Shown here piece after piece: positions 11,157-22,487 of a DNA stretch of 64,000 nt. A program made the position numbers and the translations under genes. The notes beneath the pieces were generated by a model. That model was not told where the DNA came from, ran no database searches, and saw only the letters and a list, made by a program, of their open reading frames with translations. The number at the start of each line of letters is the position of its first letter. The first letter of the stretch is position 1. Origin of the DNA: Anthostomella pinea (Eukaryota > Ascomycota > Sordariomycetes > Xylariales > Xylariaceae); NCBI GenBank assembly GCA_963556695.1, contig CAUWAG010000006.1, positions 4,154,001 to 4,218,000 on the forward strand, in the 5' to 3' direction.

Positions 11157-14100
11157 TCACTGCTCAAGAATCTCAGCGATTCTATTATGCCCATTCTTTC
11201 TCGCTACCATGAGAGCAGTGTCCCCTAGGTCGTAAGACGGCCGAGTATAAGGTGCATTTTGGATAGTTGTTTCCGAGATCATACTGACTTTGTTTGTGAT
11301 CAGGAATAGGCAGACTACCTGTTCATGACCATGTGCCGCTGCGATCCATAATGGTGTCATACCCCATATGTTCTGTGTATCTGGTGGTGTTCCGATCTGG
11401 AGAAGCTTTTTTGCTGTGGTTGTGGTTCCTGATACTGCCGCTTTATACAGTCTAGTGATAGCAAAATCCTCCTCTTGAATAGTGACGATACAGGCTTGGC
11501 GGGACAGGAAGCGAAGAATATCGAGTTAGCCACAAGCAGCAGCAATACGTAAAACAGCATTAGAGATAAAGGATCTGGTCAGTAAGCTTCGGTCAAGAAG
11601 TAGCGACATCACCTCCTTGCCATTCCTCCCGTTTCCTGCTGCCGCCTTGACCACTTCTTCTGTGACAGGGACCTCGTCTCCTTGTCGGTCAAGAAACAGC
11701 GCCATCACCTGCTTGCCATTCCAATAGTTCCCTACTGCCGCCTTGACCACTTCTTCTGTGACAGGGACCTCGTCTCCTCGTCGGTCAAGAAGCAGTGCCA
11801 TCGCCTCCTGGCCATTCCCTTCGTTCCCTACTGCCGCCTTGACCACTTCCTCTGTGATGGGGACCTCGTCTCCTAGTCGGTCAAGAAGCAGTGCCATCAC
11901 CTCCATGCCATTCTTCCCGTTCCTTGCTGCCGCCTTGGCCACTTTGATACTCATCTGTGCCTTGTACTCTAGCAATTGTGTGATTACAATCTCATTCCCA
12001 CCAATGGCTGCCACACTCGGTGGAGTTTTGTTGCGACTATCGTCCCATTCTAATATTGCCATAATATCAGAAGCCATCTGCTGATGTAGACTGTTACACA
12101 AGTAGTAAAAAATGGCTGGGATGCCCAATATCCTGCGATGTGTAAAATTGAGGCTCATATTGGGAGTGTCATGTGACCACTGTACCGGTTACTGGCTCAA
12201 TAAAGCCAAGCGTCTCTAAATAGAGACTTGACTTCAAAAAAAATCGCCTGTGTATGCTTGACTTTGAACTTGTTTCCTGCAAGTCGCGTGTGTGAATACC
12301 AATAATCAGATGCGTATGAAGAGAACTCTTTCTCCCATCGTAGACGAGCCTTGATCAGCTCAAAATCGCGAATGAGCTGATCTACACACTTGTATGCCAT
12401 GTCCGTATGGAAATACACTTCCTAGACCCATTGTTGCGCATTGTCGCCGGCGAGGAAATCCTTTACCGACTGGTGCAGCAGGAGAACCTGCTCATCCTGA
12501 ATGACGACCAGAAGCCAGCAGGTGGTAATATTGTCTCAAGTGAACTGAATGCGTGTCTCTTGGTCCTCGTCAAGGTAAGTCTGGCAAGCTGCAGCTAACT
12601 TTGAGACGCTGAGTGGCCGAAACGATACCGCGACGAGACCTAGAATTTGTTTGACTACTTTGGCGTTTTGCCAAGGAGCGTTAAGAGCATTGTCAAGTAG
12701 TGTTTTGTACAAGGCATTTAGCCCAGACGGCATCTGCTTTAGGTGGTCGACCGCACTTTTTGAAGGAACCTGGTCTAGCTCCCCGCATGCCAAGCTGACT
12801 CAGAGGAAAGTGCTCTCGGATTTTTCTTCCAAGATATCTGTGACCTGCTTCTTTACGCTGTCCGTGTACTGCTTTCTGGCCGCAAGCTCTATAACCTTTT
12901 TGCTAATAAAGCGATGTATGTCCCTTTTCGACTCGGGAAATGAGGCTAGGTCCTTGTTAGAAAACACCTTTAGACGTTCTTGGATTTCAGGGTAAGGTAG
13001 GCTTGTGACGAGTAGTTGGATGTCGGTTGCAGAGCTCTTGTGTTGGAAATCTTGCTGCAGTTGTTTTATGAGAATCTGCTGCGATTCTTGATCACACTCA
13101 TCCAAGGCATTGATGATGAAGAATTTATGGCCGGTGGCTTTATTGGCGGCCATTTTGTGCAAAATAGTCCATAAAGCGTCAAATAAATCAAAGATCTTCT
13201 TTCCGCGCTTGTGGTATTTTAGCAGGAGGTAGTCGAGGAGAAGTCGCGGATGTTGTTGAATGAGCTGCAGGATAAGCCCTCGGACCACTGACGTCACTGA
13301 CCTAGGGGTGTCGAAACTGGAATCACAGAAGAAATAGGAAAGGGTTTTCTGGTCTGTGTGGCGGAACTGCTCCCGGAGTACCCCGGCAAGGCAAATGGCC
13401 ATAGTGGACTTCCCAGTCCCTGGGTTTCCATGCAGCCAGAGAACATTTGTCGATGCCACCGCGTGCTTAGAGCCAAGCCAGGAAGCGAGCTCTTCTGTTT
13501 TGAGTATCCATTTGCAAGTGCCTTTGGCGCGGTCACCCTTCTTGCGTTGTAGAGATTTCATATCCTCGAAAGGATCCGTCTCAAAAAGATCGGAGTGACA
13601 TTTTTTGGCTTGTGGATTTTCGGCCAGGACATCTTTTACACCAGTTAGCTAGGCCGTTTCATCCGAGCCAAAGGGCCGACTTACCTTCTAGTTTGTTATC
13701 TACTACGTGTGATTATTATCAGCAAAAGAGCGAGGGGAGATAAGAAGATATTTCTCTAGGGAGATACTATGACGTACTATGACAAAAGCTTCTCGTTATG
13801 CGAGGTACATCTTTGGCCACGATCGTCTCGAGCCTTTGCCGCACAACGAGATACATGCCACGAATGTTCGAGTCATATTTTACAAGCCCTGAGTGATCAG
13901 TGTCCAGGCTGACATTGTCTTCATCAGCTTCCGCGGTCAAGCCTGTGCTTGTAGCGGACTTCTTTGTCACTAGTAGCATCTGCGGACCGGTTTTTGTAAT
14001 GCGCCCATCAGCCTGTATCTAGATAACTTTGAGTATTTTATCAATAGAGGTAATTGCGTGGATCTTACCTGCACAGTCCGGGTGTACTTTGTCTCGAAAA

Positions 14101-15359
14101 AGGAGATAACTCGGTACTTTCCTTTGCATTGACTGGAAAAATCACCAAAAATTCTTGCCAGATAATCAGAGGGCTCGGAATCGTGATCAACAAGTAGTGC
14201 GTGAATTAGCTTCTCGTTAGGTTGGCCATAAACAAGACTCTGTAGCTGCTCATTTCGGAGCCCGAGATTTAGAACACCAAAAAAGAGTAATCCACAGCAT
14301 GCGCGGGTCAGTTCGAGATTGGCTTCTATGGACAATTTCTTCTGGGCGTATAGTAATGCCTAGTCACAATTAGCCGGGCGATCGGGCGTCCCGTAACAAT
14401 TGGCTTACTTCTTTGATAAGGAGCCTGCTCAGGCTATGTCCGATAAAGATTATGGGACGACGGGTACTCTACCTTGAGATGAGCATTGTACCGTAGATCT
14501 AGGCTTGGACGCACATACCTCGGTACTGGTTCGGAATGCCACAAGGTCCTTGAGAAAAGATGACCCCATGTTCTCGATCGACTTCCTGGAATCGCTCTTT
14601 AATAGCTTCGTGTCATAGCCATAGATAAGTACTCGCGCATTGGGTATATCCGCGGGCAGGTAATCTTGCAGCCAGATATCGTTGCTGCGAGGAGACTTCC
14701 ACGACCCGAATGCGTGGCTTGCAAGGCCGGGCACTATAACGATGCTAGTGGTGAGACACAACAAGTCAGCAATTGAAACAGCAGTCAAGTGATGATTGTA
14801 GATAGTCTCACTCGACATCAACTCGGGTTACGCCCGTGTAAAGCGGTGTGATGTCATAGAAGTCTGAGTCGTACTTGTACTTCCACTCTCCGCTGGCCTG
14901 TTATAGGCGGCGCACCAACTCGATCTCTGGGATTGATGTGTGGAAAGTGGCAGTAGCGCAGGCCCAGCGGCTGTCCCTAGGGGCTAGAGTGATACGGCTG
15001 ACGCTGCGAATGGTGTCCCACAAGCCTGGGGCTTGTGTAATTATCGCCCTCAGTTCGCTGTCCAGGGCTGCATCGGATGTGTCGATCAGGATTTCGTCGA
15101 TACGCAGGGTCAGATATCGGAAAAGTCTTTCTGTAGGCGGTGACTGAAGCTGCCTCGGTCGGTAGGTTCGATGGTATAAAAATGCAACAAGCGATAGTGG
15201 AGAGAAAGAGAGAGATTTGCCGATGCTAAAGATAGAAAGGCTACGACGGGAAAGCCAGGAGGGGTAAGGGGTAGGTAGGCAAGCATAGGTAAGTATATGC
15301 GCGCTCAGCCTTGGGGGCTGCGTCTTAATACGTCTATATAAGCGGCTGAACAGGGCCAA
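11157..15359 (-). pseudogene. Fused SERAC1-like hydrolase, NACHT and repeat-domain NLR, inactivated
   Basis: Read on the minus strand from 15359. An N-terminal SERAC1/lipase-like domain comes first: IVIVPGLASHAFGSW near 14730, GHSLSRLLIKE near 14425, and ATSTGLTAEADEDN near 13930, with GT-AG introns between. NACHT follows, with Walker A GNPGTGKST near 13420 and Walker B FFIINALDECD near 13110. The C-terminus is a 32-residue repeat array and ankyrin-like sequence (GMTPLWIAAAHGHEQV) ending at 11157. Frame-preserving nonsense codons lie at 12800-12802 (TGA where the family has Trp), 12536-12538 (TGA), 12419-12421 (TAG) and 11526-11528 (TAA). The reading frame also changes near 12170. The expected nucleophile elbow GHSLGG is GHSLSR. 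Such proteins act in fungal non-self recognition and programmed cell death; this copy looks dead. Confidence 0.85.
11585..11940 (-). repeat. 96-bp coding tandem repeat in the NLR C-terminus
   Basis: The marker CCTTGACC/CCTTGGCC recurs at 11645, 11741, 11837 and 11933, an exact 96-bp period (32 residues per unit, core ALLLDRRGDEVP). Units are far more alike than usual ankyrin units, which suggests recent unit exchange. Confidence 0.9.
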
Positions 15360-16187
15360 TATGTGACCTACTATTCTAGTATATCCCTCGAGGCTTTCTT
15401 GCCTTTCGCACCAGCCGGTGCACTAGGGCTCTTGTCTAGCATGGGCCTACATAGTTATCGGATGACAACTATTATATCATTAGTACGAGGTAAGCCAAGC
15501 CTTCTATTAACTCAAGAGGCAGATCTTAAAACCGGCTATAAATTATACATGTGCACCTGTTTCAATTAGTATGAGATCGCAGATATCACGGTTCAGTGAT
15601 ACATGCTATTATCGCGCAAGAAAGATCAAAATACAATGAGGACGCGTGAGCAGAGGACAGCGCCAAGGTATGTTCGGCGCTGGTACCCTCAATCGCTTTC
15701 ACCGGATTACCTTGAGTACCCTGAGTCTTCTCCTTCTAGGTGAGTATTGAGAACAGTACAAGTCTGGCCCAGTCATGTCATCTCGGACTAAGGGGATCTG
15801 GACCCTTCAGAGACCGAGAGGGTCGCAGCAAAGAGTTGTTCAATCTGCAGAAGCTTGGTGTCGATCGATCAAGGCAGAGTATGTTGCTGTGAGATCAGTG
15901 AGGGGTAAGGGCAAGGCAGAGAGGGCAAGGCAGAGAGGTAAGGCAGACAGGCAAAGACACATCGAGGTAGCACCCCGGGTAAAAAAAGGAAACACTCCCA
16001 ACCTTGTAAGCAGTCCCATCTTTATAAATCCTAAGCCTGTTTGAAACAGTGGCCTTGTGGTCTTGGTATAGTAAGTATTCAAAGACGAGGGTCACCCCAG
16101 AGTATATAAGCAAAGAGTTTCAAGCCTGAACCCGACCCGGCCTTACCTACCACCCCTAGGGTCTAGGTACTCCATACTGCAGCAATA
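15360..16187. other. Intergenic, no supported gene
   Basis: Contains a purine-rich run of GGCAAGGCAGAGAGG units (about 15905-15960). The frame across it (15775-16044) is low complexity and is not called. This region lies between the divergent start sides of the NLR (minus) and the DUF6601 gene (plus), so it may hold their promoters. Confidence 0.4.
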
Positions 16188-17111
16188 ATGTGCCCACCAC
16201 CCGCTGCCGGGCCGCCCTTTGCATCAGAGCACCAGCTGAACTGGGACCTGGACAACAACGGGCCTCTCACCCAATGTTTGCCCGGCTACCCTTGTATCCT
16301 GCTCCAGGATCGACGCAAGCTGTGGGAGTTCCTCGACCAGGAATTCTGTTCGAAGGACCTAAACCAGATGGCGAGCAGGCTGTGGTGGATGTCAAAACAA
16401 GACAGCGCCAACATCTCCCTGCTCCACCGGCAACTGGTTAAACAGCGCGCTGTCATTGTCACCGAGGATCCCAAGCTGCATCTAGTCTGGATCCACAACC
16501 AAATCTTCATCAAGCCACTGCCCCGGTACATCGTCTCGTATGCATTCTGGCGGGACTACATGGGTGATGATGGCAAAGATGCCCACGATATCCACAGGGC
16601 AGCCTTGGGCTATCTCCGTACATGGCTGTACCTGGTGAGGTACGAGTCCGACTTTCGCATCGCCTAAGACCCTAGCCTGCACCTCATCCCGCCCGACATC
16701 ACATGGGACCAGTTCTGCCGTTTCGCATCCGACCTGACCACGATTGCCGATTACAACGTCCCTACACGCTATATTTATGGCAAGATTCGATTAACGAGGC
16801 TTAACTTCTACGCTCCATTCCTACTTCAAAAGGCGTACTTCCAGCGTATTGAATATCAATACGGGACATACTTTGCGCGGTTTTATAGGCCGGTTTTATT
16901 TGTTGTTGGCGCGGTGTCTCTTATCCTAAGTGGACTACAGGTTGTCGTTGCTGTCGATCAAGGTCATCCCGACAAAGAAAATAACCAGTTGCTTTCAACT
17001 GTGGCTTTTTGGGCTAGCATAACCATGATTTTATGCAGCTGTGGTATGCTTCTGTATCTATGCACTCTCTTAGTATATAAAGTGGGAAAGGAGTGGAAGT
17101 TTGCGATTTGA
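16188..17111 (+). pseudogene. DUF6601 membrane protein with one in-frame stop
   Basis: The frame from ATG 16188 to TGA 17111 encodes a fungal DUF6601-type protein. The signature core WIHNQIFIKPLPRYI, then YESDFRIA, is followed in other members by Gln, and here by TAA (16665-16667), a CAA to TAA change. The same frame then continues with PPDITWDQF and RYIYGKIRLTRLN, and ends with two hydrophobic helices (near 16895-16970 and 17000-17085), so the product would sit in a membrane. The family's function is not known; members often lie near NLR genes. With a single stop, recent inactivation or stop-codon readthrough are both possible. Confidence 0.75.
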
Positions 17112-17974
17112 GACCGGCTTCAGTTGCTAGAGGAGGGACGGGCCAAGCGTTTAAGATAGTTGAAACATATTGATGCGACCACACGGGGCCATGGTGTATT
17201 GACGAAGTTGTCAAATACAGCGCTGATTTCAGGGCAGATAGGCATGATTGGGCGGGCAGTGCTAAAGCTAGCTACCCGCCCCAGTGGATCGTCTGGGGAA
17301 GCGGGGCTAGTACAGACAAACCCGAGAGCCCCCAAGACTGTTGGCACTCAACAGATGATTGATTGGTGCTGACCTGTAGAATGTGGCTGTAGTGCTGTCC
17401 TGTGTGGCAGAGACGCACAGGGCATTTGACCCACCCAGAAGATAGATGATCAATTTCTGCATGCTCAAGGGGTGAAGCAGAAGAACAACAACAGAACACA
17501 CTTGACAACCTGACTAATCTGAACTCGTTTGCATCTGACAGAAGCAGCTGTCCAGCGGCTCGCTGATGCTTCCGCTGATCGAGGTCAATAGGCCGTCCTG
17601 GCGTATTAGCTTTGCCGTCCTGGACGCGGACCGGCTCCTGGTCTCGGACCATGCGATGGGCTCAACGGACCAGATGTCCGACTGCTACGTCCTGTTGCAG
17701 TCGTTGCGGCGGCTGGCCAGATGGGCGGATTCTAAATGTGTTGCTTGGTGGACGGGGCTTGCGGCTTTACCATACCGGCTTTTCCGCAGCGGTTATTCGT
17801 CCACACAATCGGGTATTTCCAAGAGGTCACAAGGCTATCTGCTCGGGGAGTCGGACACATTCCAGCCTCTCGGCTGCGCAACTCTGAAGGAAGCCAGCGC
17901 AGCTCACGTAGCCTCTCTCGGGCGCGCAAATCCCAGACTCATGTTTTCTAAGAGCAAACATCAGGTCTTCCACA
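17112..17974. other. Stretch without a supported gene
   Basis: Several overlapping frames exist (for example 17566-17985) but none looks like a known protein. The 3' part directly precedes the NACHT-WD40 start and may be its promoter or a decayed first exon. Confidence 0.35.
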
Positions 17975-20296
17975 ATGGCGAATGACGGCCTGGATCCATA
18001 CATAGACCAAGGCGGATCGTCCTACAGCGGGAATTTCACTGTGCATGGAGGACCCTTCCACCAAGGCAATATCATCAACATCCAGCAGACGGCCGACCGA
18101 TGCCTCATCGACCTCCGCGTCACCGACCCGCGCCATGACAAGAAGCGCGTTCAGAACACTCAGGGCGGCCTGCTCGCGGACTTGTACGTCTGGGTGCTCG
18201 GCAACCCTGACTTCCGCCAATGGCGCGACTACGAGGACCAGCGCCTGCTATGCATCAAGGGCGATCTGGGAAAGGGCAAGACCATGCTCCTCTGCGGCAT
18301 CATTGATAAGCTGGAGAAATTACCGGCCGAGGGAAGGCGTCTCTCTTACTTCTTCTGCCAAGCCACTATTGAGCATATCAACACCGCGACGGCCGTCCTG
18401 CGCGGTCTCATCTTCATGCTTCTCGACCAAGACGCCTCCCTCGTATCGCATATAAAGAAGAAGTACGATGTCGCTAATAAGGGGCTGTTCCAGGGCGATA
18501 ATACTTGGTATGCCTTATCTGAGATCTTCACGAATATGCTCTGCGACCCAAAGCTGCACGGCATCTGTCTTGTTGTCGACGCACTTGACAAGTGTATAGG
18601 TGGCTTACTGCAGCTGCTTAAGTTGATTGTTGAGACCTCGCAAGCAACCTGCGCTAAGTGGCTTGTCTCAAGCCGCAACTGGCCGCAGATTAAAAAAGAG
18701 CTGTCTAATGTGGCGCATATGCTATCACTCGAAGTAAATGCAAAGTCTGTCGCAGCGGCTATAGACAGCTATATCTTGCACAAGGTGTCCCAACTTGTAC
18801 AACGGAAGAGTTACCGAGACAACACCACCGACGAAGTACGCCAGTACTTGTCGTCAAACGCTGACAGCACTTCTCTATGGGTCGCCTTGGTCTGCCAGGA
18901 ACTTGCAAAGACATGCCAAGGGAATGCTTTATAGAAAGTCAAGTCTTTCCCGTCGGGTCTTGATTCCCTCTATCGACGGATGATATAATAAGTTCGCACA
19001 TTGGAAGACGCCGAGCTTTGTACGCAGGTGCTTGCTCTTGTAGTAACGACCTATCGCCTACTCTTGCTTGCCAAGTCCACTACATTCATCTAAGAAGATG
19101 CCGAATCGCTGAAAGAGATTGTTAGTCTTTGCGGCTCGTTCCTTACTATTCGTGAGGATATAGTCTACTTTATCCACCAGTTGGCGAAGGACTTCTTAAT
19201 AAAAGAGAAAACGGTCATCCTTTCCCCCGAACAGCAAGTAGCCGTCTATGGCTAAATCTTCTCCAGGTCGATCGAGGCCGTATCACAGACACTGAAACGT
19301 GACATATACGGACTGCATGACCGGGGCTTCCCTATTAAGGATGTCCCTCGACGGAGACCTGACCCAGACCCGCTGGCGGCGATAGGATACTCCTGTGTTC
19401 ACTGGGTCAACCACTTGATTGATGCCAGCAAGGCTCCGGGTAGGGACGACAGCGTACAAGAGTACGGGACGGCAGACAGGTTCCTACGGAAAAAAGGTCT
19501 CTACTGGATTGAGTCGTTGAGTCTACTCCGGAGCATGTCGGAAGGGATGCTCGCATTAGAGAGGCTAATACGGCATTTGCAGGTAAGTCAATACTTCTAC
19601 TACACGGCCTTGCAGAGCTAATAATATAAAGGGGTGGTCAGGGGCGTCTGGACTTCAGGCACTCATAAAAGACGCCTACCGTCTGTTACAAACTTACAGG
19701 CCGGCAATCGAGAGCCAGCCGCTTCAAGCGTACACCTCACCATTTGTGTTCAGTCCAACGTAGAGCTTAATGCGAGGTCTATTTGGGCACGAGGCACCTT
19801 GATTGGTCGAGTGCAAAATAGAGTAGCAGAACAATGGAGCGCGTGCGAGGCGATCCTCGAAGGCCATACCTCTTCCGTCAACTCGGCAGCCTTCTTGGCC
19901 GATGGGCGGCGCGTCGTCTTGGCGTCGTACAACCAGACCGTCCGGCTCTGGGATGCGGCCTCAGGCGCGTGCCTTTCTTCATATGAGGTTGGCTACACCT
20001 CCACCGTCTCGTTTGATCCGACCGGCACCCTGATCTACACCTACGCTGGCGACATTTGCATAAAGGAGTCGATTTCCTTGGATATCAATACGCATCCCTA
20101 AAAGCCTGCACAATAAAAAGACTACGTTCTTAGTCCCGATCGGGCTTGGATTCTACAGCATTCCAAGGAGGTCCTCTGGCTCCCTCACGAGTACCGGCCA
20201 ACTAAGTCTGCCGTGTTTATAACAGAGCGAGGCACGAACCTTGTTCTAGGTTGCTCGTCCGGTCGGGTCTATTTCTTTCATTTGTCACGTTTTTAA
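17975..20296 (+). pseudogene. NACHT-WD40 NLR (NWD/HET-E type), inactivated
   Basis: Starts at ATG 17975. The N-terminus carries a glycine-rich sigma-like motif, then the standard linker VTDPRHDKKRVQNTQGGLL, Walker A GDLGKGKTMLL near 18260 and a Walker B-like LVVDALDK near 18570. One frame continues past TAG 18932, TAA TAA 18986-18991, TAA 19091 and TAA 19253, each of which could have been a Gln codon. A GTAAGT intron starts at 19583. After frame shifts a single WD unit remains (AILEGHTSSVNSAAF, TVRLWD). The family's C-terminal closing segment (WLPHEYRPTKSAVF, GCSSGRVYFFHLS) ends at TAA 20294. WD arrays usually have several repeats, so this one has collapsed. Intact relatives sense ligands through WD repeats and trigger a cell-death effector. 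Confidence 0.85.
18011..18082 (+). other. Sigma/HRAM-like amyloid motif at NLR N-terminus
   Basis: Encodes GGSSYSGNFTVHGG followed by PFHQGNIINI. The spaced SGN-F/Y-T, GG and QGN-IN pattern is the same as in the neighbouring hydrolase C-terminus (22416-22484). In HET-E/SesB-type pairs such motifs are reported to pass an amyloid fold from NLR to effector. Confidence 0.65.
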
Positions 20297-20833
20297 AACC
20301 TTTTTAATCCGTTTAAACTTTTCGTCTTTTTTTACTTTCTTTGTAAAATGAGGGTCTTAGGAGACATGATGAATTTATAACACTTGCACCGTCGTAGTAG
20401 AACATTCGAGAATGAGGACCCTCTATGAATTGTTAGTAAAGCATCGCGTGTCTTCTACCGGAACGAATGCGGTCGAACTCTGTAGCAGACTCTCATTGAT
20501 TGTGTTAGGCCTTCCGATTATGGTGAACAACCAAAGGTATGTTGTCCGGCACGCCTTGCACCGTACCCCTGACCGTAGCAGACATCACGACGCAAAACGT
20601 CGCGCACGATGCAGAACATAGCAGGAGAAAGAACTGGGGCAGGCGAGCAAAGCTTTCACAAAAACCCATCTAGTTTGCGTGCAATGGCCTGCTCGTTGGA
20701 CGCGTGTCAGCACAGCTGGTGGGTCAGCTGATGTCTGGCGTGTGAAATTCAGGGAGGATCACCTCAGTTCTCCAGTGCCTATGTCTCTGCAGAATCATGT
20801 TTCGCGACGCAAACATCCTCGAGAATCAATGCC
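20297..20833. other. Intergenic between NLR and hydrolase
   Basis: Starts with an A/T-rich pyrimidine tract (20284-20350) and holds no supported gene. The distance of about 540 bp and the same orientation keep the NLR and hydrolase as a tandem pair. Confidence 0.4.
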
Positions 20834-22487
20834 ATGGAACTTCCCGGCCAGCTCCTTATCGGGACGAGTGTGGTGGCTCTCTTAGCCGCTTGCCTCTACC
20901 AGCTGTTTTGGGGAGCGCGTTCCCTACAGCAGAGACCTGAGCCAGGTAGCGACACACTCAGCCAGCCGCATTTCCGCGAATTAACGCTACGTGTGGACGA
21001 GGTCCCTACGGGAACAACTGCTGCGGAGCTGGAACGTGAGCTGCAGTCAGTCGTTGCTGCACGTCCGGATTTACAAGGTCAGCTTGACGGCTTGGTCGTG
21101 CGCTCCCTTGCACCGAGAGACTGCACCTGCACCTGCGCGACTGCGACGGCCAAAACGCGGCTTTCAGAGGACCAGCTGCTGGCTCGCCTCCAGCATGCTC
21201 GTAAAGCGTCCTCGTACCGCTTCGACTGCACGTTCTATGGCATCACGCCGCTCTATAAAGACCCAGCCGGTGCCTATTGCGAGTATGCACCTCGCTTCCC
21301 ACCCAGCGTCGTCCTCCTAGCTGATTGTCCTTACGTTTGCAGTGTAATTGCCGTGCCGGGCCTGGCGAGCCATGCGATTGGCTCGTGAAAATTGCCAGGC
21401 AGGAACGATCTCTGGCTACGCGATTAGCTCTCGGGCAACATCCCGAATATCCGTGTGCTCCTGTACGGATACGATACGACATTGCTAAAAAGCAACGCCA
21501 AGTCCTCTATAGAAGACTTGGGCCAGCGGTTTCTTGAAGCCTAACGGCGTTCCGGACGAGCGACGAGGTGGGTTCGTTGTCCGTCAACACGGGGCTGGCT
21601 AACAACGCCGCAGACCGAGCGTTGTCCGATTATCCTACTAGGCCACAGTCTGGGCGGCCTTCTTATTAAAGAGGCAGGTTTGCCAGGTCCCTTACGCCTG
21701 TTAATGCTGACCTGTCGCAGGCACTCATCCACGCTTCTAGGAGCCCCGATAGCAGCCTGTTGCACCGGCTCCTCTCGCGAACCTGCTGCGGCCTGCTATT
21801 ATTTGGGGTGCCGCAACTAGGTCTGCGAAACAAAAAGCTCGCCCCCGTGGTAGAAGGGCGGCCAAATCAGGCTCTTATTCGCGCTCTGGTCGTGGATGAT
21901 GAGTTAGAACTGTCCGACTTCCTGGCCCGCATGGCGGACAACTTTGCGCGGTGTTTCCAAGACCGGCTGCGCGTAGTTGCCTTCTACGAGCGCCAGCTGA
22001 GCGCGACTGTTGCAGTACGTCACGCCCAGTCATCCTAACTTTGTGCTGGTTTATTCCTGCTTATTATGTGTCTAGAGGCAACCCGACGGTACGCTACGGA
22101 AGTCGGGCCCGCCCGTTCTGATGGTCACAAGGAAGTCGGCGACCAGCACCGGCCTGACCGCGGTACCCAAGGAAGACATCGTGCTGTTGGATGCCGACCA
22201 CTCGGGTCTCGGCAAATTTGTGTCCTGTCGCGACGATGCGTATGTTGTGGTGAAAGAGCGGATCAAGAGTCTGGTGTCGGGCGCGGCGTCTTGGACCGTG
22301 GACCGTAGGTGATCTAGGCACTCCCGCTAAGACACGTCAGTACTGTGCTGACCTACATTGAGCTCCCGCAGCACCAATATCTAAGCAGAGAGCTCTGCTG
22401 CGCGCTATCCAGCTTGGCTCAACATTTAGTGGCAATTACACAATCTACGGAGGAAATGTCTCGCAAGGCAACGTGATAAATCTATAA
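20834..22487 (+). pseudogene. SesB/SERAC1-like alpha/beta-hydrolase with C-terminal sigma motif, inactivated
   Basis: ATG 20834 opens an N-terminal hydrophobic segment (LIGTSVVALLAACLYQLF) followed by RELTLRVDEVPTG and VIAVPGLASHAIGS. The family then has Trp, but here TGA stands at 21386. Further in-frame stops are TAG 21425 and TAA 21542. Homology continues throughout: NIRVLLYGYDTTLLKS, the intact nucleophile elbow GHSLGGLLIKEA near 21650, CCGLLLFGVPQLGLRN, VTRKSATSTGLT and DADHSGLGKF, with introns near 21676-21718 and 22017-22074. The last exon ends with the sigma-type motif just before TAA 22485. In Nectria the SesB lipase is the effector paired with a NACHT-WD40 NLR; here both partners are damaged. 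Confidence 0.8.
22416..22484 (+). other. Sigma/HRAM-like amyloid motif at hydrolase C-terminus
   Basis: The last residues before the stop are GSTFSGNYTIYGG and NVSQGNVINL. Position at the extreme C-terminus and match to 18011-18082 fit the effector half of an amyloid-linked NLR/effector pair. Confidence 0.7.

Noticed and set aside
15775..16044. 89-codon basic frame
   Set aside because: Arises from a purine-rich simple repeat and lacks any family feature.
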